DNA of 64,000 nt from Veillonella sp. 3891 (GTDB taxonomy: Bacteria; Bacillota; Negativicutes; Veillonellales; Veillonellaceae), in NCBI RefSeq assembly GCF_003992315.1, contig NZ_RQVE01000005.1:62001-126000 (forward strand). Direction: 5' to 3'. Below the pieces are notes generated by a model. The model made no database searches, had not been told where the DNA came from, and worked only from the letters and a program-made list of their open reading frames with translations. Made by a program: the position numbers and the translations under genes. This document shows positions 37,354 through 45,327 of the stretch, piece after piece (within the stretch, counting starts at the first letter, position 1; the number at the start of each line of letters is the position of its first letter).

Positions 37354-37948
37354 TCGCTAACTCCTCTTCATAAATCCATTTACAGCGGGCACGCCCACCA
37401 TGAGTGCCGACTAATTCACACTCACCAATTTGCGTATGCTTTTCCGAATGGATCATAAGTTTTTCTACAGAAATAACATCTCCACCATAAAATGGTGCAG
37501 AAAAAGTAATATCTAATTGAAGTAACATTGCTTCATCTAATACATGATGTGCCATATGTGATAAAACCATTAGTTCCGGTACTACAGGAATTTCTTCTCG
37601 ATAGATAGGATTATCATCCTGAATAGCATCAGCAAATTCAAGAATGGATTCCGGTGTAAACACAAACTTTGTTCTTGTTTTATCTTTTAATTCACCTGGC
37701 CAAACCTTTGGCATTTCTCCCAATGAAACTTCATCATGGTGATTCCCTTCGGAATCGAACCGTTCTAACATCGTGGACACCAAAGTGCCTTTCGAATTAC
37801 AAACAGTCACTATATGTTCTTGCTTTCTTGGGGTATAGTTAATTTGTAACTGTGGTGATCTTGTAGTTCGTTTGAATTGTACATTACGTACAATCACGGT
37901 ATTAGGAATTTCCCTTACACTTGTCAAGCCCTTACATAGTGTATGCAT
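37340..37948 (-). CDS. MaoC-like hotdog-fold protein coupled to bioY, altered catalytic motif
   Basis: A 202-residue protein of unknown role. The C-terminal ~110 residues look like a MaoC-type hydratase hotdog: FTPESILEFADAIQDDNPIY, PVVPELMVLSHMAHHV, ITFSAPFYGGDVISVEKL. In active MaoC enzymes the motif is DxNPI/LH; here it reads DDNPIY, so the catalytic His is replaced by Tyr. The N-terminal ~90 residues (TVIVRNVQFKR; KQEHIVTVCNSKGTL) could be a second, degenerate hotdog. The ATG at 37948 is behind GGAGGAGG. It shares a promoter and a BirA-like operator with bioY, which suggests a link to biotin-dependent acyl metabolism. The enzyme function may be lost. Confidence 0.6.
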   Translation of the reverse strand: MHTLCKGLTSVREIPNTVIVRNVQFKRTTRSPQLQINYTPRKQEHIVTVCNSKGTLVSTMLERFDSEGNHHDEVSLGEMPKVWPGELKDKTRTKFVFTPESILEFADAIQDDNPIYREEIPVVPELMVLSHMAHHVLDEAMLLQLDITFSAPFYGGDVISVEKLMIHSEKHTQIGECELVGTHGGRARCKWIYEEELANVTD

Positions 37949-38023
37949 AGTGCCTCCTCCCCATAGCATGGGTTATACTGGATCTTACAAGCTTACATGA
38001 TTCTTACATTCTGTTACACCTTT

Positions 38024-38053
38024 ATTATAATTAATCAAGCTCAATATAGTCAA
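38024..38053 (-). promoter_or_regulatory. Promoter of the hotdog-bioY operon
   Basis: Minus strand: -35 TTGACT (38048-38053), 18-base spacer, -10 TATAAT (38024-38029). The -35 lies inside the BirA-like operator, as expected for repression. Confidence 0.7.
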
Positions 38054-38080
38054 CCTATTTTTCAAATTAATTGTTTACAT
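38047..38080. promoter_or_regulatory. BirA-like biotin operator
   Basis: Half-sites TAGTCAACC (38047-38055) and TGTTTACAT (38072-38080) are separated by exactly 16 bases. The E. coli BirA operator is TTGTAAACC-N16-GGTTTACAA. Each half matches at 7 of 9 positions, and the spacing is identical. It overlaps the -35 of an operon containing bioY, which makes biotin control likely. Confidence 0.65.
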
Positions 38081-38118
38081 ACAGTGATTGCTTATTCATA
38101 TGTATCACATAATAAAAT

Positions 38119-38163
38119 CAAAAGGACTGTAATGCAGAGTTTACACTCTTACACTACAGTCCT
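38119..38163 (-). terminator. Rho-independent terminator after the OMP gene
   Basis: A stem AGGACTGTA / TACAGTCCT with an inner AGAGT / ACTCT hairpin is followed on minus by TTTTGATTTT. Confidence 0.75.
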
Positions 38164-38204
38164 CATATGATGCAAACTAGTACAACTGATAGGGTACTTT
38201 CAAA

Positions 38205-38780
38205 TTAGAAAGAATAACCTACACCCGCATGCAAGCCTTTTACATCAGTTTTATTTTGATTCATATTATATTGGTCATATTGATAATACACATTCAAATC
38301 AATATCTGGACGCAAGCCATAGGAAGCTCCTACTTGGTATGTTCCCTTGATATCATTACCAAAACCTACCTTAGCAAAGCCTTCAATTTTATCAGCTAAT
38401 TGAGTATGTCCAATTACACCTGCTTGATAACCAAACCCATTTTGTTTTGGTCCCATATCTACGTAGGTACCAGCACCATAGACATTGATATTAGGATGTA
38501 CCGCATAGGCACCGGCTAATTGATGATCTTTGATATCTGTTCCAGTACGATGCACTTTATTAAAGGAATATTGTGCAGCTAAATTATTGGACACACCTTG
38601 TTGTGCAGATACACCAAAACCATCTTTACGTTTTGTGTCTTGTGCTGTTTTTTTAGATAGAGAATATTCAACGGCTACTTTTGTTTCACCAGCATTGATA
38701 TTTGTCACAGGAACAGCTGCTGCAAATGCAGACGCACTAAAGGCAGCTAACACTGCTGTGGCTACTATGATTTTCTTCAT
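38205..38780 (-). CDS. Small outer-membrane beta-barrel protein
   Basis: A 191-residue protein with a Sec signal peptide (MKKIIVATAVLAAFSASAFA, cleavage after about residue 20). It continues as alternating amphipathic strands of 8-12 residues (VAVEYSLSKK; LAAQYSFNKV; INVYGAGTYVDM; IEGFAKVGFGN; YQVGASYGL; LNVYYQYDQY). The end GLHAGVGYSF has the C-terminal Phe recognised by the BAM machinery. About eight strands fit an OmpA/OmpW-size barrel. It starts only 23 bases after ftsZ (AGGAGG site) with no terminator between, so it may be co-transcribed with ftsZ. Specific function unknown. Confidence 0.85.
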   Translation of the reverse strand: MKKIIVATAVLAAFSASAFAAAVPVTNINAGETKVAVEYSLSKKTAQDTKRKDGFGVSAQQGVSNNLAAQYSFNKVHRTGTDIKDHQLAGAYAVHPNINVYGAGTYVDMGPKQNGFGYQAGVIGHTQLADKIEGFAKVGFGNDIKGTYQVGASYGLRPDIDLNVYYQYDQYNMNQNKTDVKGLHAGVGYSF

Positions 38781-38803
38781 AATATCCTCCTTGTATGATA
38801 GTT

Positions 38804-39820
38804 TTATCGTTTCATGAAAGCTGGTACATCTGGAGAGTTTCCTGTAGCACCAAATGGGCTTTTACGAGCAAAACCATTAGAAGAACCTTGGTCACCAAAA
38901 CCAGTAGCAACAACAGTAATGAATACTTTGTCACCAACATTTTCATCGATAACAGAACCGAAAATAATATTTGCTTCTGGATCCGCAGCTTCAGAAATAA
39001 TTTCAGCTGCTTCATTGATTTCAAATAGGCTTAATTCTTCGCTACCAGTAATGTTTAACAAGATACCTTTTGCGCCGTCAATGGAAGTTTCCAATAATGG
39101 GCTATTGATTGCTTGTTTCGCAGCATCTACAGCACGATTTTCACCTTCGCCTACGCCGATACCCATCAAGGCTTCACCTTGGTTCGTCATGATAGTTTTT
39201 ACGTCAGCAAAGTCTAGGTTGATTAAACCTGGTTTTGTAATTAAGTCAGAAATACCTTTGATGCCTTGACGCAATACTTCATCAGCAGTCAAGAAGGCAT
39301 CTTTCAAAGATGTTTTACGGTCAATAATACCCAATAAACGATCATTTGGAATTGTGATGATTGTATCAACTTTACCAGTTAATGCTTCAATACCACGTTC
39401 AGCTTGTTCCTTACGTTTTTTACCTTCAAAGCCGAATGGTTTTGTTACAACACCTACTGTTAATGCGCCAGCTTCGCGAGCACATTCTGCTACTACAGGA
39501 GCTGCACCAGTACCAGTACCACCGCCCATACCAGCAGTTACGAATACCATATCAGCGCCTTGCAATGCTTTTAGAATATCTTCACGACTTTCTTCAGCTG
39601 CTTCACGGCCTACTTCTGGATTAGCACCAGCGCCTAAGCCTTTAGTAGCTTTCTCACCGATTTGGATACGAACAGGTACATTAGTACCATCTAAGGCTTG
39701 TGTTTCTGTGTTAGCCACTAGGAAATCTACATTTTCCAAGTCGCTGCCAATCATACGAGATACGGCATTTCCGCCGCCACCACCAACACCAATAACTTTA
39801 ATTTTTGCAAACTCTGACAT
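38804..39820 (-). CDS. ftsZ: Cell division protein FtsZ
   Basis: Tubulin-like GTPase that forms the division ring. It has 338 residues with [17 protein letters not shown] at the start, the GTP loop [12 protein letters not shown] near residue 95, and the catalytic T7 loop FADVKTIM near 200. The short C-terminal linker ends in the conserved peptide PDVPAFMKR that binds partner proteins. The linker is short (about 15 residues). The ATG at 39820 follows GAGGAGGA. It has its own promoter rather than continuing from the dcw operon. No ftsA precedes it. Confidence 0.97.
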   Translation of the reverse strand: MSEFAKIKVIGVGGGGGNAVSRMIGSDLENVDFLVANTETQALDGTNVPVRIQIGEKATKGLGAGANPEVGREAAEESREDILKALQGADMVFVTAGMGGGTGTGAAPVVAECAREAGALTVGVVTKPFGFEGKKRKEQAERGIEALTGKVDTIITIPNDRLLGIIDRKTSLKDAFLTADEVLRQGIKGISDLITKPGLINLDFADVKTIMTNQGEALMGIGVGEGENRAVDAAKQAINSPLLETSIDGAKGILLNITGSEELSLFEINEAAEIISEAADPEANIIFGSVIDENVGDKVFITVVATGFGDQGSSNGFARKSPFGATGNSPDVPAFMKR

Positions 39821-39913
39821 CGAATGCTCCTCCTCTTTACTAGAGATATGTTTCATATACTTTTACAATGACATTATACTACTAGTCTATCTTATCATTT
39901 ATAATTTGCTTTT

Positions 39914-39942
39914 ATTTTACAATATATTTTATATTTTTTCAA
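39914..39942 (-). promoter_or_regulatory. Putative ftsZ promoter
   Basis: Minus strand: -35 TTGAAA (39937-39942), 17-base spacer, -10 TAAAAT (39914-39919). A further TATAAT about 40 bases closer to ftsZ has no good -35. The region is very AT-rich, so confidence is moderate. Confidence 0.5.
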
Positions 39943-39970
39943 TGAAAGTCAATCATTGTCTTTATTTTTT

Positions 39971-40321
39971 CTATCTATGTAGTCTTTTTGTTAATAATAG
40001 TCTACGAATAGCCGCTGTATTTTGAAATAGCCGCAACCCAAATGAGATCAGTGCCACATAATATAAATCTATGCCAACCTCATTCCCTAAAAACACCAAT
40101 AAAGCTGCTAATAAGGAGTTGGAAAAGAACCCTGTGATAAATATAGACAATCCAAACGTTCTTTCTATGGCAGCTCTTGTACCGCCAAAAACAGAATCCA
40201 AAGCAGCTAAGAGTGCCACTGAAGTATATTTAGCATAGGCTACTGGTATATCAAAAGGTGTCATAATACCAATGACAATCCCTAGTATCAAACCGCCTAT
40301 AACCCATACGTATACCATCAT
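39971..40321 (-). CDS. sbp: Small basic protein Sbp (DUF1290)
   Basis: A 116-residue membrane protein with three or four helices (YVWVIGGLILGIVIGIMT; FSNSLLAALLVFLGNEVG). The motif AVALLAALDSVFGGTRAAIE, here TSVALLAALDSVFGGT, marks the Sbp family found next to ftsZ/ftsQ in many Firmicutes. Its start overlaps the DUF881 stop by four bases (ATGA). Confidence 0.9.
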   Translation of the reverse strand: MMVYVWVIGGLILGIVIGIMTPFDIPVAYAKYTSVALLAALDSVFGGTRAAIERTFGLSIFITGFFSNSLLAALLVFLGNEVGIDLYYVALISFGLRLFQNTAAIRRLLLTKRLHR

Positions 40322-40998
40322 TGACCTCCCTTCACTTTGATGTAATTTTGTTTTATCGTTCCATCATAAGCTGGGACTATTACATGATCTTCATCTTGAA
40401 TTTTCACTTCAATCCCCCAATATTTAAGAGACTCCACGACTCCACCTCTCATAGTAAGGGCAGAATGCAATGTTTTTGTGTCTCCAATAGCCTTGATTAT
40501 AAATGGTGGGGCGAAAATTTTTCCGTTGACTGTAACGGTAGGGCCGGAGCAACGAATTTCCGAAGTTCCTATTAAACGCTGGTCATTAATAGAGATAGCC
40601 TCCGCTCCAGCCGCTCTTAATTCATTGACAATACGAAGCATATCTTCATCGTGAATTAAATATAAATTGGGATTTTCCCCATCTTTTACTGGCGTTTTGC
40701 TATCCGTTATGGTTAAGACCACACCTGGACCTTCTACATCGACTAAGGAAGCCTTAAGGGATAATAGTCGATTTTCTTCTTTCATCCCTTCTAGACTTCC
40801 TTCTTCTTTCATAGTAGCAATCTGTTTTTTAAGGCCCGCCCGTTCTTCTTGAAGAGAATTAATCTTTAGTGCCAATTCTCCACTTCTTTGTAAGTTTATA
40901 TTGCCCTCTGCAATAGTTTGTGTCATTCTGTACTGCGTAACAAGCATGACCCCTACAATCATGCTTACTACGGCTATGGCGATACGCCCTTGTTTCAA
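40318..40998 (-). CDS. DUF881 (YlxW/YlxX-like) division-cluster protein
   Basis: A 226-residue protein with an N-terminal membrane helix (IAIAVVSMIVGVMLVTQY) and a coiled coil (residues ~35-75). The DUF881 domain contains DVEGPGVVLTITDSKTP, DEDMLRIVNELRAAGAEAISINDQRL, CSGPTVTVNGK and PFIIKAIGD. A TTG start behind AGGAG fits best. Proteins of this type lie between ftsQ and ftsZ in Firmicutes; the role is unknown. Confidence 0.9.
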   Translation of the reverse strand: MKQGRIAIAVVSMIVGVMLVTQYRMTQTIAEGNINLQRSGELALKINSLQEERAGLKKQIATMKEEGSLEGMKEENRLLSLKASLVDVEGPGVVLTITDSKTPVKDGENPNLYLIHDEDMLRIVNELRAAGAEAISINDQRLIGTSEIRCSGPTVTVNGKIFAPPFIIKAIGDTKTLHSALTMRGGVVESLKYWGIEVKIQDEDHVIVPAYDGTIKQNYIKVKGGQ

Positions 40999-41010
40999 CT
41001 TTGTACTCCT

Positions 41011-41880
41011 TTATTGTGTTTTAATAAAAGGGGATTTAATATTTACGTCGATAAACTCAGCAGATACATGACGTTGTGCAATATCTACAAGCATATCTGT
41101 AGTTATCTTTGCTTTTTCTTCTAAATTATTGCGGTCTCCAATGTGAATTGGTAAACCCTCTACTGTATAGGCAATCATTTTGTCGGCATCACCTACATTA
41201 ATTTCACCGATTTTCTTTCGTCCCTCTTCAGTGAAAGCTTCCATATACTCAATAGCCCCACGGATTCCCTCAGCTTCAATAGTATCGCCTAATAATGCAT
41301 TTCCTAATCGCACTCCAGAAATAATAGGTACCGTTGTGTCAGGAATCGTAGCACTACTAGCAATAACCATACCGTTTCGATCTAAAGAAACAAATCCAAA
41401 TTGAGAAGGAACTACAACCAACGCTTTTCGTTCTTTTACATCTACCTGCAAAGTAAGTGGTAATGCATAGGATACATGCGCCGTATCAACACGTATATCC
41501 TTTTGTAAACGTTCTTCTAAAGCGCCTGTTCTAACTCTTAAGATATTAACAGGATATCCTAAATCGCCTATGTGCACCACATCTTCTGACGTTAATTGAC
41601 TAGACCCTGTCACTTGAATTTGACCAATTGGTAAAGGTAATGTGAAAAGGCCAATCAAAATGCATGCACCAATGACTACCTTCCAAACAGTTGGTTTTGA
41701 TTGTTTACGTCGTTTTACCTTTCGTCTGCGACGTACACGTTTAGTTCCTTCTGGTGTATCTATGGTCACAACTTCCCAGCCATCTTCTTCTATGGGATGC
41801 CTTACTCTTTCATTCGTTGGTTGTTCCTCAAATGGAGGAATATTCTGCTCCTCCTGGTTTTGAAACCCATGTACCTTCAT
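41011..41880 (-). CDS. ftsQ: Cell division protein FtsQ/DivIB
   Basis: Divisome scaffold with FtsL/FtsB. It has 289 residues: an acidic then basic cytoplasmic part (VRRRRKVKRRKQ), one membrane helix (~68-88) and a POTRA domain (IGQIQVTGSSQLTSEDVVHIGDL), followed by the FtsQ beta domain (VDVKERKALVVVPSQFGFVSLDRNG). I chose the ATG at 41880, since the upstream GTG lies within the ribosome site. It starts 8 bases after ddl. Confidence 0.92.
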   Translation of the reverse strand: MKVHGFQNQEEQNIPPFEEQPTNERVRHPIEEDGWEVVTIDTPEGTKRVRRRRKVKRRKQSKPTVWKVVIGACILIGLFTLPLPIGQIQVTGSSQLTSEDVVHIGDLGYPVNILRVRTGALEERLQKDIRVDTAHVSYALPLTLQVDVKERKALVVVPSQFGFVSLDRNGMVIASSATIPDTTVPIISGVRLGNALLGDTIEAEGIRGAIEYMEAFTEEGRKKIGEINVGDADKMIAYTVEGLPIHIGDRNNLEEKAKITTDMLVDIAQRHVSAEFIDVNIKSPFIKTQ

Positions 41881-41888
41881 AACCACTC

Positions 41889-42821
41889 CTAAAATTTATG
41901 CAGCCCAGCAGACTGAAGAATTTGTTCGCACAATTCAGGAAATTCAATACCCACTGCCCTTGCTGCTTTCGGCACTAATGAGGTAGCTGTCATACCAGGT
42001 ACCGTATTATATTCCAATACAAACATATCATCTGTACTATTCATCATAATATCCACACGAATTACACCTGCACATTGCATTTGTTGATAAACAGATTCGC
42101 CAATACGTTGCATGGCAGCAGCTTGTTCTTCTGTAATCGGTGCTGGCACCAAATAATCAGTAGCACCTGTTGTGTATTTAGAAGCATAATCATATTCCCC
42201 TGAATGTGGTCGAATTTCAATCACTGGCAAAGCTTTACCATCTAATACAGATACAGTAAATTCTCTACCATCTACAAATTCTTCTACTACGATAACATGG
42301 TCTATGTCTAATACTTCTTTGACTTCCGTATCAACAGTTGCTTCATCTTTAATAATAGCGACACCAATACTAGATCCTTGACTAGCTGCTTTCACAACAA
42401 ATGGCACTTTGAAATTAGCATGAATATCTTCTAAGATTTTATCCACAGATTCTAATTGGCTATCATAGGATTTTGAATTTGCTGTGGGGATGTGAGCTCC
42501 TAAAAATACATGTTTACTCATTTTTTTGTTCATACCTACCGCATGAGCCATAACACCAGATCCCGTGTAAGGAATACCTGCCATTTCAAGAGCCCCTTGT
42601 AAAGCTCCGTCTTCGCCATATTTGCCATGGATGGCATTAAATACGATGTCGCATTGTAAAGCTTGTAAATCTTGTACTACTGTACTAGGATTACATTCTA
42701 ATGTGGTAGCCTCATAGCCTTTGCTTTGTAATGCTTCTGCAATAGCTGCCGCTGTTCTTCTAGATACATCAGCTTCTTTTGATGGTCCTCCCATGAGGAC
42801 GATAATACGTTTATCCTTCAC
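41889..42821 (-). CDS. ddl: D-alanine--D-alanine ligase
   Basis: ATP-grasp enzyme that makes the D-Ala-D-Ala end of the peptidoglycan precursor. It has 310 residues (DdlB type): GGPSKEADVSRRTAAAIAEAL, FNAIHGKYGEDGALQG near 65, IPYTGSGVMAHAVGMNK, VKAASQGSSIGVAI, and the metal-binding end VLEYNTVPGMTATSLVPK. The gap to murC is one base, so coupling is likely. Confidence 0.96.
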   Translation of the reverse strand: MKDKRIIVLMGGPSKEADVSRRTAAAIAEALQSKGYEATTLECNPSTVVQDLQALQCDIVFNAIHGKYGEDGALQGALEMAGIPYTGSGVMAHAVGMNKKMSKHVFLGAHIPTANSKSYDSQLESVDKILEDIHANFKVPFVVKAASQGSSIGVAIIKDEATVDTEVKEVLDIDHVIVVEEFVDGREFTVSVLDGKALPVIEIRPHSGEYDYASKYTTGATDYLVPAPITEEQAAAMQRIGESVYQQMQCAGVIRVDIMMNSTDDMFVLEYNTVPGMTATSLVPKAARAVGIEFPELCEQILQSAGLHKF

Positions 42822-42822
42822 T

Positions 42823-44196
42823 TTATTTATCCTCCAATAAAGCTAATAGTTTAGGTCCAAATTGATTAATATTACCAGCTCCCATAGTGATAACTAAGTC
42901 ATTAGGTTGAATATATTCTAATACAGTTTCTGGCAAAGTATTTACATCTGCCACATAATGAATTTCTTTACCCGTCAATTCTTTAATCATCAATGGAATA
43001 GACATACCATCAATTCCAGCTTCAGGCTTTTCGCCAGCACTATAAATATCTGTAATAAAAACTAGATCAGCTTCTTTGAAAGCCGTGCCAAATTCACGTA
43101 GTAACAATTTGGTACGACTATATCGATGCGGTTGAAATAGAATTACCACTCGATGATCTTCCAGAGATTTTGCCGCTTTAATTGTGGCTGCAATTTCTGT
43201 AGGGTGATGTGCATAATCATCTACCACCCAAACATCTTTTACATGGCCTTTCGTTTCAAAGCGACGTTTTGCCCCAATAAATTTACGCAACGCTTGAGCA
43301 ACTACTTCAAAGGAGATTCCTTCTCCCAAGGCCACTACAAGTGCTCCTAGTGCATTCAACGCATTATGTTGACCTGGTACAGCTAAACGTAATGTACCTA
43401 GCACAGTATCGTTATGAACCACTTCAAAGGTAGTAATCCCTTGTTCAATGCGCAAGTTCTCAATACGATAATCGTTGCCTGACCCTAAACCATACGTAAT
43501 GCATTGACGTTTAATATCTGGCATAATCTGTCGAATTGATGGATTATCGCCACATACCACAGCAATACCATCTTCCGGTAACTTCATAGAAAACTCTGTG
43601 AAAGCTCGTAATAAGTTTTCCACCGTCCGATAATGGTCCATGTGGTCATTTTCAATATTCGTGATTACAATACGCTTAGGATTTAAGTGCAAAAAAGAAC
43701 CATCACTTTCATCAGCTTCAGCAATACTATATTTACCTTTACCTACATGGCTACTACCATTTAAATAATCCACTTCTCCACCGATGATGATAGTTGGATC
43801 TTGGTTTGCTTCCATGAAAATTTGTCCGATCATAGACGTAGTTGTAGTCTTACCATGTGCACCAGCAACAGCAATACCATAGGTTTCATCTAACACTGCT
43901 TTCACCACGTCCGAACGGTGTAAAATTGGAATATTTCGTTCTCTAGCTCCGACAATTTCAGGATTATCATCATGGATGGCAGTAGAGCGAATAACCACAT
44001 CTACTCCTTCTACATGAGCAGCATCATGTCCCATAAAAATGGTAGCCCCTGCATTTCTAAATTTTTCTGTTATGGCAGATTCTTGAATATCAGAACCAGA
44101 TACAATAAATCCTTTTTCAATCAATACATGCGCAATGGCACGCATGCCGGAACCGGCAATGCCGATTAAATGTATACGTTGATAGGTATCTAACAT
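42823..44196 (-). CDS. murC: UDP-N-acetylmuramate--L-alanine ligase
   Basis: First Mur ligase of precursor synthesis. It has 457 residues: IHLIGIAGSGMRAIAHVLIEKG, ATP-loop AVAGAHGKTTTTSMIGQIF near 110, IVITNIENDHMDHY near 180, VVDDYAHHPTEIAATIKAA near 325 and QPHRYSRTKLLLREF. The family residues expected for L-Ala addition are present. It follows murG by 14 bases. No murB lies next to it. Confidence 0.96.
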   Translation of the reverse strand: MLDTYQRIHLIGIAGSGMRAIAHVLIEKGFIVSGSDIQESAITEKFRNAGATIFMGHDAAHVEGVDVVIRSTAIHDDNPEIVGARERNIPILHRSDVVKAVLDETYGIAVAGAHGKTTTTSMIGQIFMEANQDPTIIIGGEVDYLNGSSHVGKGKYSIAEADESDGSFLHLNPKRIVITNIENDHMDHYRTVENLLRAFTEFSMKLPEDGIAVVCGDNPSIRQIMPDIKRQCITYGLGSGNDYRIENLRIEQGITTFEVVHNDTVLGTLRLAVPGQHNALNALGALVVALGEGISFEVVAQALRKFIGAKRRFETKGHVKDVWVVDDYAHHPTEIAATIKAAKSLEDHRVVILFQPHRYSRTKLLLREFGTAFKEADLVFITDIYSAGEKPEAGIDGMSIPLMIKELTGKEIHYVADVNTLPETVLEYIQPNDLVITMGAGNINQFGPKLLALLEDK

Positions 44197-44210
44197 AGAG
44201 ATACTCCCTC

Positions 44211-45317
44211 CTATGATTTCTTAATAGATAGAGCCAACTTAGCAATTTCTATAGCTGCCTCAGGCTTTCCTAATTGTAATGTGGCTTGTGCCATACGTTC
44301 GCGACATCCCCGATCCGCTAACATTGCATCTACCGCTTGTAGTAATCTTGTGCCATCTAATTCTTTATCTACAATCATCGTAGACGCACCTGCCTCTACG
44401 AATGCTTTTGCATTAAATGTTTGATGGTCAGCAGCTGCATAGGGATAAGGAATTAGGATAGATGGTATGCCACGTACAGCTAATTCTGCTAGCCCTATGG
44501 CTCCAGATCGGAATATGGCCATATCTGATGCAGCCATAGCCATATCCATATTATCTAAGTAAGGAACAATATGTGATGTTGGACTGTAAACCTCTCCTTC
44601 ATGTATGCCTAATCTTTCACAAACCCGACTGTATTCATCAGTACCTGTAGCATGGATAATTTTAATATCCTCTCTACCTTTGTATTGTTCATGAACGGCT
44701 TGCATCGCTGTATTAATACTCCGTGCACCACGGGATCCACCAGCCACTAAGATAGCTGTTTGATTATCTTGTAAGCCAAAGTACGCTCTAGCCTCTTCTC
44801 GATTTGCGGTCACTACACTAGGGCGCACCGGATTACCCGTATATACAACTTGCTTTGCACTTGGAAAATGTCGAGCTGCTTCTTCATATCCTACAGCTAC
44901 CACATCTACAAATCGGCTCAAAATTTTATTTGTTATTCCTGGCACTACATTTTGTTCTTGAATCAATGTAGGAATCCCACGTAAGGCAGCTGCTAATAGT
45001 AAAGGACCACATACATAGCCACCCGTACCAATAACAATATCTGGTTTAAACTCGGAAATCAACTGATTTGCTTTCCATAAGGAGGACAGTGTTTTACCTG
45101 CTGTTACCAATGTATCTAAGGATAGTTTACGTTGCAATCCTTGCACAGGTAAAGTAATAAATGGTATCCCTTCTTTAGGAACAATACGTGACTCAAGTCC
45201 TCTTTCAGTCCCCACATAAAGAAAGTTAGCATCTACCATTGTGTCTAATGTTTTATAAATTGTGAGGGCTGGATAAATATGACCACCAGTACCTCCACCT
45301 GAAATCATGATATTCAT
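44211..45317 (-). CDS. murG: UDP-GlcNAc:undecaprenyl-PP-MurNAc-pentapeptide GlcNAc transferase
   Basis: Makes lipid II at the inner face of the membrane. It has 368 residues in a GT28 fold. SGGGTGGHIYPALTIYKTL is at the start, DIVIGTGGYVCGPLLLAA near 95, VAGGSRGARSINTAMQ near 190 and RSGAIGLAELAVRGIPSILIPYP..AADHQ near 270. It starts 10 bases after murD. In most dcw clusters ftsW lies here; it does not in this one. Confidence 0.96.
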   Translation of the reverse strand: MNIMISGGGTGGHIYPALTIYKTLDTMVDANFLYVGTERGLESRIVPKEGIPFITLPVQGLQRKLSLDTLVTAGKTLSSLWKANQLISEFKPDIVIGTGGYVCGPLLLAAALRGIPTLIQEQNVVPGITNKILSRFVDVVAVGYEEAARHFPSAKQVVYTGNPVRPSVVTANREEARAYFGLQDNQTAILVAGGSRGARSINTAMQAVHEQYKGREDIKIIHATGTDEYSRVCERLGIHEGEVYSPTSHIVPYLDNMDMAMAASDMAIFRSGAIGLAELAVRGIPSILIPYPYAAADHQTFNAKAFVEAGASTMIVDKELDGTRLLQAVDAMLADRGCRERMAQATLQLGKPEAAIEIAKLALSIKKS

Positions 45318-45327
45318 GTATGACCCC

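Noticed and set aside
39354-40025. 223-codon plus-strand frame opposite ftsZ
   Set aside because: It is a shadow frame of ftsZ with Pro/Ser-rich nonsense sequence.
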